Shown here: piece by piece, positions 1-4,265 of the stretch
Layout of the letters: each line of letters starts with the position of its first letter
How positions within the stretch are numbered: position 1 is the first letter of the stretch
Assembly: GCA_020052215.1 (NCBI GenBank)
Contig: JAGVPN010000450.1
Span: 1-7,553, forward strand
Origin: Syntrophobacterales bacterium
Lineage (GTDB): Bacteria; Desulfobacterota; Desulfobaccia; Desulfobaccales; 0-14-0-80-60-11
Direction: 5' to 3'
Length of the DNA stretch: 7,553 nucleotides
Program-made: the position numbers and the translations under genes
The notes under the pieces: generated by a model
The model's database searches: none
What the model saw: the letters and a program-made list of their open reading frames with translations, nothing else
Told to the model about the DNA's origin: nothing

Positions 1-414
<414 letters not shown>

Positions 415-474
415 ATTTCCCTTGCTTTTAGAAACTCCTAAGGATTCTCTTTCTTCCAGATTTGCTTTAAATGA

Positions 475-555
475 AGTAGCCAGTAGCCAGTAGCCAGTAG
501 TCAGCAAATGCCTGACCCTGACCGCCACTGACAACTGGCTACTGACTACTGGCTC
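475..555 (+). repeat. Heptamer-repeat hairpin in the 23S-5S spacer
   Basis: Four tandem heptamers (AGTAGCC three times, then AGTAGTC) at 475-502 face four inverted ones (CTGACAA, CTGGCTA, CTGACTA, CTGGCTC) at 528-555. Aligned in order, 25 of 28 positions between 477-504 and 528-555 are complementary, leaving a loop of about 23 bases. Transcribed, this gives a long imperfect stem ending 6 bases before the 5S rRNA. Heptamer repeats of this kind are scattered in many bacterial genomes as low-complexity elements. A role in rRNA processing is possible but is inference only. No tRNA is seen in the spacer. Confidence 0.85.
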
Positions 556-561
556 AAAGTT

Positions 562-677
562 TCCGGTGGCCATAGCGCAGGGGCCACACCCGATCCCATC
601 CCGAACTCGGTAGTTAAGCCCTGCAACGCCGATGATACTACGTGGGTGACTGCGTGGGAAAGTAGGACGCCGCCGGA
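562..677 (+). rRNA. rrf: 5S ribosomal RNA, complete
   Basis: This is a 116-nucleotide 5S rRNA in the usual position after 23S. Ends are set by helix I: TCCGGTGGC (562-570) pairs with GCCGCCGGA (669-677) over 9 base pairs with one wobble. The conserved loop B/C core CCCATCCCGAACTCGG (595-610) and the GATGATACTACGTGGGTGACTG arm (from 631) are typical. Helix II can form between GCAGGG and CCCTGC. It is the only copy in the window with both strands of helix I, so it is taken as the functional gene and as the probable parent of, or relative of, the three degenerate copies downstream. Confidence 0.97.
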
Positions 678-694
678 TTTATTTTCATAGCAGT

Positions 695-727
695 AGCCCC
701 CCTCTTGACGGAGGGGGGCTTTTTTTA
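695..727 (+). terminator. rRNA operon terminator
   Basis: A perfect 10 base-pair stem, AGCCCCCCTC (695-704) with GAGGGGGGCT (711-720), has loop TTGACG and is followed by a run of T. It is a strong intrinsic terminator closing the rRNA operon. The same layout, with a TTGAC loop, recurs at 1644-1672, 2361-2392, 3132-3161 and 3788-3820. Confidence 0.95.
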
Positions 728-733
728 TTTGAT

Positions 734-761
734 TTGGACTTAAATATGTTTTAATTATAAT
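734..761 (+). promoter_or_regulatory. Candidate promoter for the membrane protein gene
   Basis: TATAAT at 756-761 matches the -10 consensus. A weak -35 (TTGGAC, 734-739) lies 16 bases upstream. The site falls in the AT-rich gap between the rRNA terminator and the coding region at 811, which needs its own promoter. In such AT-rich sequence a chance match is quite possible. Confidence 0.35.
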
Positions 762-810
762 TGGTTATTGCGTTTGAAAAATGAGGGCCTATTCGGAACG
801 GAGGCATTTT

Positions 811-1521
811 ATGCCAAGCAAAAATTCACTTTCCGATAAAGAGATCGATGTACTGAAGTTCATTTCAAAAACACACCGCGATCTTCACGAAAAACGTATC
901 AAACGTGAGTTGCAGGTTGTTATCACTTCATTGACATTTTATGCAGCATGCGTTGCATTTAAAATAAATTCAAAGTTTCCATTGGGTTACGCATTCAGCA
1001 TTATCTCTATTTTTACGTTTATTATCATAGCGATATATGTTTTTCTATACATGGAGGGATCAGGACAATCCAATAACATCAATCAAAAAGTTGCCGAAGA
1101 AGCAGAGAATAGGCTATCTGAATTATTAGATAGTTGTTTATATAATCGCGATAGTATAATTAAAGAAGTAAAAGATAAAAATCCTAGGTGGTCATATAAG
1201 GCAATTGATTGCATTGCGAAGTTATTGCGGGTAGATGATCTGAAGTTAGAAATAATTCACTCTACCACTAAAAGAGGACAGTGGATTATTACAATATCCA
1301 AAATACTCGGGATAGAATTGGAGATGAAAGAAGAGAAGGATGACCATCCTAGCGCCAATCGGTGGTTATGGCAGGCATCCATAGTAATTTTGGGGGCTTT
1401 TATTGCAAATATATTAATTGATTATTGTTGGGGCACTTTTTTTGACATCTTTTTAATTATTCTTATTATATTAGCCCGTAGGGCGGGAAAGCGAAGCGCA
1501 TCCCGCCTTAACACCGGATAG
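811..1521 (+). CDS. Predicted four-helix membrane protein, function unknown
   Basis: I do not recognise this 236-residue protein. The start at 811 is chosen because GGAGG (800-804) lies 6 bases before it; the in-frame ATG at 781 has no ribosome binding site. An N-terminal charged segment (about residues 9-33) is followed by two hydrophobic helices (about 34-52 and 57-81), a charged, largely helical cytoplasmic-looking middle (about 85-185), and two more hydrophobic segments (about 187-205 and 207-222). The coding region is clearly AT-rich compared with the B12 genes, a sign of transfer. The last 14 or so residues (RRAGKRSASRLNTG) are encoded by a dispersed palindromic repeat, so the original C-terminus was probably replaced. 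It stands alone between two terminators. It could be a membrane effector or immunity-type protein, but nothing visible proves that. Confidence 0.8.
   Translation: MPSKNSLSDKEIDVLKFISKTHRDLHEKRIKRELQVVITSLTFYAACVAFKINSKFPLGYAFSIISIFTFIIIAIYVFLYMEGSGQSNNINQKVAEEAENRLSELLDSCLYNRDSIIKEVKDKNPRWSYKAIDCIAKLLRVDDLKLEIIHSTTKRGQWIITISKILGIELEMKEEKDDHPSANRWLWQASIVILGAFIANILIDYCWGTFFDIFLIILIILARRAGKRSASRLNTG
1479..1520. repeat. Palindromic repeat overlapping the end of the membrane protein gene
   Basis: GGCGGGA (1482-1488) and TCCCGCC (1501-1507) form a perfect 7 base-pair inverted repeat around AAGCGAAGCGCA, followed by TTAACACCGG. From memory, the form GTAGGGCGGG...GCGAAGCGC...CCCGCC is a common dispersed repeat in bacterial genomes, often found at the 3' ends of genes. 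Here it is read through in frame and supplies the stop codon at 1519-1521. Confidence 0.65.
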
Positions 1522-1643
1522 CCGGCCGCCGGCGGTTAGAAGAGACCGGCTGGCAGGCTGCCGGGATGACAATTTTATAAATAACGAGCCCAAAAAGGCA
1601 GACCCCCCTCCCGCCAAAGTTAGGCGGTGGATTTGAGGCCAGC
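1522..1643. other. Intergenic region with small palindromes, no gene
   Basis: No coding region is supported here. It holds GC palindromes: GCCGGCCGCCGGC just after the stop codon, and CCGGC (1546-1550) facing GCCGG (1560-1564) with GGCAG/CTGCC nested inside. A CCCGCC...GGCGG pair lies near 1610-1628. These look like repeat debris at the junction between the membrane protein gene and the following terminator. Confidence 0.5.
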
Positions 1644-1672
1644 GCCTCCCCTTGACGGAGGCGGGCTTTTTT
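1644..1672 (+). terminator. 5S-type terminator copy upstream of the first TA pair
   Basis: GCCTCC (1644-1649) pairs with GGAGGC (1657-1662), with CCTTGAC between, followed by GGGC and a T-tract. The CCTTGACGGAGG core and flanks resemble the terminator of the real 5S gene and of the three later 5S-derived units. No 5S body is recognisable here, so this may be the eroded remains of a further unit. Confidence 0.75.
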
Positions 1673-1708
1673 ATTATTTTGTAGGAAAAATATGGAGTTT
1701 AGTTAGCC

Positions 1709-1930
1709 ATGTCGCCCTTAGGCCTTACTTTGGATAATTTCCTGGATGAATTTTCCCGCCTTCCCATTGAGGATCAAGAGATGCTCTTGGACCTTCTCAA
1801 AAAGCGCAATATTGAGCAAAAGAGGATGAGAATTGTTCGAGACGTTAAAGAAGCGCAGAGAGAGCATAAGAAAGGACTGACCCAAAGAGGGACGGTAGAA
1901 GATTTAATGAGGGACCTGGAAAGTGGTTGA
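1709..1930 (+). CDS. Antitoxin of a RelE/YafQ-like toxin-antitoxin pair
   Basis: This 73-residue acidic/basic helical protein is the probable antitoxin of the toxin encoded immediately downstream, with which it overlaps by 8 bases. The layout of short antitoxin first and toxin second, overlapping, is classic for type II modules. The N-terminus (LDNFLDEFSRLPIEDQEMLLDLL, split here as LDNFLDEFSRL and PIEDQEMLLDLL) and the C-terminal GTVEDLMRDLE motif match a family of small antitoxins paired with RelE-type toxins, which I recall as common in cyanobacteria and other environmental bacteria. Residues 30-60 are highly charged and probably form a helix that wraps the toxin; no clear DNA-binding fold is seen. 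GGAG at 1694-1697 is a somewhat distant ribosome binding site (11 bases). Base composition is more AT-rich than the next two pairs. Confidence 0.82.
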   Translation: MSPLGLTLDNFLDEFSRLPIEDQEMLLDLLKKRNIEQKRMRIVRDVKEAQREHKKGLTQRGTVEDLMRDLESG

Positions 1931-2192
1931 AATTGTCTGGGGCCCAAAATTTAAGAGGGTTTATAAGAAGAAAATAAAACATTATCCAGAAATTAATCAA
2001 CAATTATCTGATGCGCTAAAATTATTTGTCAAAGACCCATTCCATCCGATTCTGAAAACCCACAAACTGGGAGGCCCGTTAAAAGGCAATTTTGCCTTTT
2101 CTTTAGGCTATGACCTGCGGGTGGTTTTTAAATTTCTGGATAAAGAAGAAGTTTTTTTGGAAACCATCGGCACGCATGATGAAGTCTACTGA
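1923..2192 (+). CDS. RelE/YafQ-superfamily mRNA interferase toxin
   Basis: This 89-residue basic protein is a RelE/StbE/YafQ-like toxin, a family that enters the ribosomal A site and cuts mRNA. Visible hallmarks are the basic N-terminal helices (KFKRVYKKKIKHYP), the DPFHPILKTHKLGGPLKG segment, the LGYDLRVVF strand with Arg66, and the C-terminal IGTHDEVY motif, in which His85 is the likely catalytic or substrate-contacting histidine as in YafQ. The start is GTG at 1923, inside the antitoxin gene's last codons; the overlap implies translational coupling. Length and ends are normal, so it looks intact. A degenerate 5S rRNA copy follows 17 bases after the stop codon. The family call is firm; the subfamily (YafQ versus RelE) is less so. 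Confidence 0.9.
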   Translation: MVEIVWGPKFKRVYKKKIKHYPEINQQLSDALKLFVKDPFHPILKTHKLGGPLKGNFAFSLGYDLRVVFKFLDKEEVFLETIGTHDEVY

Positions 2193-2209
2193 ATTAATTT
2201 TGCCATTTT

Positions 2210-2315
2210 CCGATCCCATCCCGAACCCACTCGTTAAGCCCGGCAACGGCGATGATCCTCAGCGGGTTCACCGGCTGGAAGCCGGTGCCACCAGGGGAAA
2301 GCAGGACGCCGCCGG
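2210..2315 (+). pseudogene. Degenerate 5S rRNA copy A
   Basis: From 2210 to 2256 this matches the real 5S gene (590-636) without gaps, at 41 of 47 positions. The first 28 nucleotides of 5S are missing, so helices I and II lack their 5' strands. After GATGAT the sequence follows a different 5S-like arm (CAGCGGGTTCACCGGCTGG) interrupted by AAGCCGGTGCCACC, then returns to the 5S 3' end (GGGGAAAGCAGGACGCCGCCGG, 2294-2315, written here as positions). It cannot fold as a normal 5S rRNA. It lies directly downstream of the RelE-like toxin gene. Confidence 0.88.
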
Positions 2316-2341
2316 TGCACAGGTTGAAAACCTGTGCCACC
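2316..2341. repeat. GCACAGG palindrome inserted at the end of 5S copy A
   Basis: CACAGGTT (2318-2325) and AACCTGTG (2329-2336) form a perfect 8 base-pair hairpin with loop GAA, followed by CCACC. The palindrome sits exactly between the 5S 3' end and the leader of the terminator, where the real 5S locus has nothing. The same insert occurs at 3086-3111 and 3743-3768. Confidence 0.85.
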
Positions 2342-2360
2342 ATTAATTTCCTAGCCGCAA

Positions 2361-2392
2361 GCCCGTCTCTTGACAGAGGCGGGCTTTTTTAT
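2361..2392 (+). terminator. Terminator of unit A
   Basis: GCCCGTCTC (2361-2369) pairs with GAGGCGGGC (2376-2384) over 9 base pairs with one wobble; the loop is TTGACA and six T follow. It is homologous to the rRNA terminator at 695-727, and the preceding CTAGCCGCAA resembles CATAGCAGTA upstream of the real one. It should end transcripts of the first toxin-antitoxin pair. Confidence 0.92.
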
Positions 2393-2452
2393 TTGGCGCA
2401 GGCTCTAATAATTTGGTACTCTGTGAACATGAGAAGAAAGTAGGTGAGGAAA

Positions 2453-2695
2453 ATGACTATTATGAAGGTAAGCGAGGCCCGGGGTAGGCTGGGCCGCCTG
2501 GTGGATGAGGCGGCAGCCTCGCATGAGCCGATTCTCATTACCGGCAAGCGGGGCAATGCAGTGCTGGTTTCCGAGGAGGATTGGCGAGCGATTCAGGAAA
2601 CCCTGTACCTCTTGTCCATTCCCGGCATGAGGGAATCCATCCGGGAGGGTTTGCAGACGCCGGTTGAGGAGTGTGTCCGGGAGCTTGATTGGTGA
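2453..2695 (+). CDS. yefM: Phd/YefM-family antitoxin
   Basis: This 80-residue protein has the Phd/YefM fold: an N-terminal DNA-binding and dimerisation part (KVSEARGRLGRLVDEA, then EPILITGKRGNAVLVSEEDW in two strands and a helix, residues 5-44) and a C-terminal toxin-neutralising tail (ETLYLLSIPGMRESI and onward). It should neutralise the YoeB-like toxin encoded directly downstream and, with it, repress their shared promoter. ATG at 2453 is preferred over GTG at 2444: AGGTGAGG (2442-2449) lies just before it, and family members begin close to the MKVSEAR stretch. The antitoxin stop codon overlaps the toxin's GTG start. It is visibly GC-rich, unlike the first pair. The gene begins about 60 bases after the unit A terminator. 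Confidence 0.93.
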   Translation: MTIMKVSEARGRLGRLVDEAAASHEPILITGKRGNAVLVSEEDWRAIQETLYLLSIPGMRESIREGLQTPVEECVRELDW

Positions 2696-2955
2696 CATGG
2701 GAGATTGTTTATACCAAACAGGCCCAGAAGGACGCCAAAAAGCTGGCCGCCGCCGGTCTCAAAGGCAAGGCTATCGAGCTGTTGGAAATTATCCGGGAAG
2801 ACCCTTTCCGCAGTTCTCCCCGGTTTGAAAAACTGGTGGGGGACCTTGCCGGCGCTTATTCCCGCCGCATCAATATTCAGCACCGACTGGTCTACGAAGT
2901 CCTGGAACCGGAGAAAATCATCAAAATCATCCGCATGTGGACCCATTATGAGTAA
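2692..2955 (+). CDS. yoeB: YoeB/Txe-family mRNA interferase toxin
   Basis: This 87-residue toxin belongs to the YoeB/Txe family, ribosome-dependent mRNA endonucleases that bind the 50S/30S interface and cleave mRNA in the A site. The sequence shows the family's WEIVYTKQAQKDAKKL start, the DPF...FEKLVGDL segment and the RRINIQHRLVYEV strand. Key residues are conserved: Glu46, Arg65 and the C-terminal His85-Tyr86 (WTHYE), corresponding to E. coli YoeB Glu46, Arg65, His83 and Tyr84. The start is taken as GTG 2692, forming a GTGA overlap with the antitoxin stop; TTG at 2689 is an alternative adding one residue. The gene is full length and looks active. A 5S rRNA copy begins one or two bases after its stop codon. 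Confidence 0.94.
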   Translation: MTWEIVYTKQAQKDAKKLAAAGLKGKAIELLEIIREDPFRSSPRFEKLVGDLAGAYSRRINIQHRLVYEVLEPEKIIKIIRMWTHYE

Positions 2956-2956
2956 G

Positions 2957-3085
2957 ATGGTATAGCGCGGGGGCCACACCCGCTCCCATCCCGAACTCGG
3001 TAGTTAAGCCCTGCAACGCCGATGATCCTCAGCGGTTTCACCGGCTGGAAGCCTGTGCCACAAGGGGAAAAGAGGAGGCCGTTGG
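2957..3085 (+). pseudogene. Degenerate 5S rRNA copy B (best preserved)
   Basis: Positions 2962-3026 match the real 5S (572-636) at 63 of 65 bases without gaps; the differences correspond to A579G and A593C. Homology seems to begin at 2957 (GATGG), just after the toxin stop codon at 2953-2955. Helices II and III can still form (GCGGGG with CCCTGC uses a wobble). After GATGAT it has the same altered arm and GGAAGCCTGTGCCAC insert as the other copies, then a worn 5S 3' end (3064-3085) ending GTTGG. Helix I is damaged. Confidence 0.9.
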
Positions 3086-3111
3086 CGCACAGGTTGAAAA
3101 CCTGTGCCACC
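3086..3111. repeat. GCACAGG palindrome inserted at the end of 5S copy B
   Basis: CACAGGTT (3088-3095) and AACCTGTG (3099-3106) with loop GAA, followed by CCACC. It is identical in the palindrome to the copies at 2316-2341 and 3743-3768 and sits at the same place relative to the 5S remnant. Confidence 0.85.
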
Positions 3112-3131
3112 ATGAATTTCCTAGCCGCAAG

Positions 3132-3161
3132 CCCGTATCTTGACAGAGGCGGGTTTTTTTT
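3132..3161 (+). terminator. Terminator of unit B
   Basis: CCCGTATC (3132-3139) pairs with GAGGCGGG (3146-3153), with one mismatch and one wobble, and is followed by eight T. The loop again contains TTGACA. It is homologous to the other 5S-type terminators and should end the YefM/YoeB transcript. Confidence 0.88.
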
Positions 3162-3181
3162 CTCTACATGCAGGGATGATT

Positions 3182-3190
3182 TGGTATAAA
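3182..3190 (+). promoter_or_regulatory. Candidate extended -10 promoter for hicBA
   Basis: TGGTATAAA is an extended -10 (TGN then TATAAA, 3185-3190) 20 bases before the hicB start, in the short gap after the unit B terminator. No convincing -35 is present, which extended -10 promoters tolerate. AGAGGG at 3197-3202 is the ribosome binding site, 7 bases before the ATG. Confidence 0.45.
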
Positions 3191-3209
3191 GAAAGCAGAG
3201 GGTAAGGTT

Positions 3210-3416
3210 ATGCAATTTACCGTTGAATCAGAGCAGGAAGAAGATGGCCGCTGGCTGGCGGAGGTGATAGAACTTCCCGGAGTGATGGTCTATGGGCAGA
3301 CCCGCCAGGAAGCCCTGGCCAAGGCCCAAGCCCTGACCTTGCGGGTCCTGGCTGAGCGCCTGGAACACGGGGAGATGCTGGCCGAGCCGATAAATATTCT
3401 GTTTGCCGCGGCATGA
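3210..3416 (+). CDS. hicB: HicB-family antitoxin, short form
   Basis: This 68-residue protein is the partial RNase H-like HicB domain: MQFTVESEQEEDGRWLAEV, then ELPGVMVYGQTRQEALAKAQAL, the conserved region with Pro-Gly and the EAL helix. HicB binds and blocks the HicA toxin encoded next, whose start overlaps the hicB stop in an ATGA. Full-length HicB proteins carry an added C-terminal DNA-binding domain of the ribbon-helix-helix or helix-turn-helix type; this one ends after the first domain (residues LAEPINILFAAA). Such short forms are known, so this is probably natural, and autoregulation may be weak or need another factor. AGAGGG (3197-3202) supports the start. Confidence 0.92.
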   Translation: MQFTVESEQEEDGRWLAEVIELPGVMVYGQTRQEALAKAQALTLRVLAERLEHGEMLAEPINILFAAA

Positions 3417-3634
3417 GTAGCTGGCCCGCCACCAAAGCCAAACGGGTATTGGCTGCTTTGGAGAGGATCGGCTGGAAGATCAAGCGTACGTCTAAAACTT
3501 CCGGCTCGCACCGCACATTGTCTCGCTCCGGTTGGCCGGATGTGGTTTTCGCCTTCCATGATAGTGAGGAAATTGGGCCGCGAATGCTCGCGCGAATTGC
3601 AAAAGTGACCGGTCTAAAACCTGAAGACCTCTAA
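3413..3634 (+). CDS. hicA: HicA-family mRNA interferase toxin
   Basis: This 73-residue toxin has the double-stranded-RNA-binding-like HicA fold, which cuts mRNA independently of ribosomes. The N-terminal helix (ATKAKRVLAALERIGWKIKR) leads to the GSH motif with catalytic His33, then the strand WPDVVFAFHD and the C-terminal helix IGPRMLARIAKVTGLKPEDL, all typical. Length is normal for HicA and no key residue is missing. The ATGA overlap with hicB implies coupled translation. The gene order hicB-hicA is the reverse of the more familiar hicA-hicB but is common. The 5S-derived copy C starts two bases after the stop codon. Confidence 0.94.
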   Translation: MSSWPATKAKRVLAALERIGWKIKRTSKTSGSHRTLSRSGWPDVVFAFHDSEEIGPRMLARIAKVTGLKPEDL

Positions 3635-3636
3635 AA

Positions 3637-3742
3637 CCGATCCCATCCCGAACTCGGTAGTTAAGCCCGGCAACGCCGATGATCCTCAGCGGGTTCACCG
3701 GCTGGAAGCCTGGGCCACCAGGGGAGAGTAGGAGGCCGCCGG
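3637..3742 (+). pseudogene. Degenerate 5S rRNA copy C
   Basis: Positions 3637-3683 match the real 5S (590-636) at 46 of 47 bases without gaps (only T622G differs). Like copy A it starts exactly at CCGATCCC, lacking the first 28 nucleotides of 5S, and after GATGAT it has the altered arm CAGCGGGTTCACCGGCTGG with the AAGCCTGGGCCACC insert, then the 5S 3' end to GCCGCCGG. It cannot form helix I. It lies two bases after the hicA stop codon. Confidence 0.9.
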
Positions 3743-3768
3743 CGCACAGGTTGAAAACCTGTGCCACC
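3743..3768. repeat. GCACAGG palindrome inserted at the end of 5S copy C
   Basis: CACAGGTT (3745-3752) and AACCTGTG (3756-3763) with loop GAA, then CCACC. It is the third identical insert at the 5S 3' boundary. Confidence 0.85.
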
Positions 3769-3787
3769 ATGAATTTCCTAGCCGCAA

Positions 3788-3820
3788 GCCCCGCCTCTTG
3801 ACCGAGCCGGGCCTTTTTTT
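3788..3820 (+). terminator. Terminator of unit C
   Basis: GCCCCGCCTC (3788-3797) pairs imperfectly with GAGCCGGGC (3804-3812), with one bulge and one mismatch, followed by seven T. The loop is TTGACC. It is the most worn member of the 5S-type terminator set and should end the hicBA transcript. Confidence 0.82.
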
Positions 3821-3877
3821 ATGGCAAGTTCCCCTATGGATGCTTTTTAGACTTATCCGGCAATGCAGGAGCGCTTT

Positions 3878-4216
3878 ATGAAGAAGCTCATGGTCGGGTT
3901 GATTTGTGGGTTAGTATTGGTGGCGTCATCCGCCTGGGGGCAAACATGGATTGAGCCGTATACCGACCAAGACGGCACCCAGGTCGAAGGGCATTGGCAG
4001 ACCCCGGAGGATCTCAAAAAGGAACAGCATTCGACTCCCGGTAAAATTAATCCCTATACCGGACAACTTAACCCTTATACCGGCAGCTTGAAAGTACCGC
4101 TGCCCGCGACCCCGACTCCCGCGCCCCCAACCTCGTTAAACCCAACGCCCCGGGACCAGAACCCTTATTATCCTCAACAGGACTATAAGTATAAGCCAAA
4201 GGACTATAAATATTAG
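3878..4216 (+). CDS. Small exported Pro/Tyr-rich protein with NPYTG repeats
   Basis: This 112-residue protein has a clear Sec signal peptide: MKK, a hydrophobic core (residues 4-18) and a probable signal peptidase I site after Ala19-Trp20-Gly21. The mature part carries a YTDQDGTQVEGHW motif (28-40), similar to the xxDGTYVxGHxRT motif of small exported proteins, then two NPYTG repeats (58-62 and 65-69), a proline/threonine linker (74-91) and a tyrosine-rich tail with DYKYKP and DYKY. There is no lipobox. It is likely periplasmic or surface-associated and intrinsically disordered; the function is unknown. The start at 3878 is chosen over ATG 3863 because AGGAG (3867-3871) lies 6 bases before it and the signal peptide then starts properly. 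It converges on cbiB, 49 bases away. Confidence 0.85.
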   Translation: MKKLMVGLICGLVLVASSAWGQTWIEPYTDQDGTQVEGHWQTPEDLKKEQHSTPGKINPYTGQLNPYTGSLKVPLPATPTPAPPTSLNPTPRDQNPYYPQQDYKYKPKDYKY

Positions 4217-4265
4217 GACAGGCGTTAGTAGCTGTGGTTAAAGAGACGATCTGCCTGGCGGGCCT

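Noticed and set aside
475..555. CRISPR-like array
   Set aside because: The unit is only 7 bases with no spacers, and the arms are inverted; it is a simple repeat hairpin.
781..810. Upstream ATG start for the membrane protein
   Set aside because: There is no ribosome binding site before 781, while GGAGG is well placed before the ATG at 811; the added ten residues are charged and not needed.
2110..2443. Two small + strand frames covering 5S copy A
   Set aside because: They overlap the toxin gene or the 5S remnant and terminator, have no ribosome binding sites, and encode repeat-derived sequence.
2946..3770. Minus-strand frames at 2946-3215 and 3492-3770 that share nearly the same protein sequence
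   Set aside because: The similarity comes from the 5S-derived units and palindromes being read backwards. Frames of this kind (GFQPV...LNYRVRDG) are known annotation artefacts of repeats.
1640..3822. Classical integron cassette array
   Set aside because: No integron integrase is seen, and the shared element is a 5S rRNA remnant with a terminator instead of an attC site with R and L boxes. The resemblance is in layout only.
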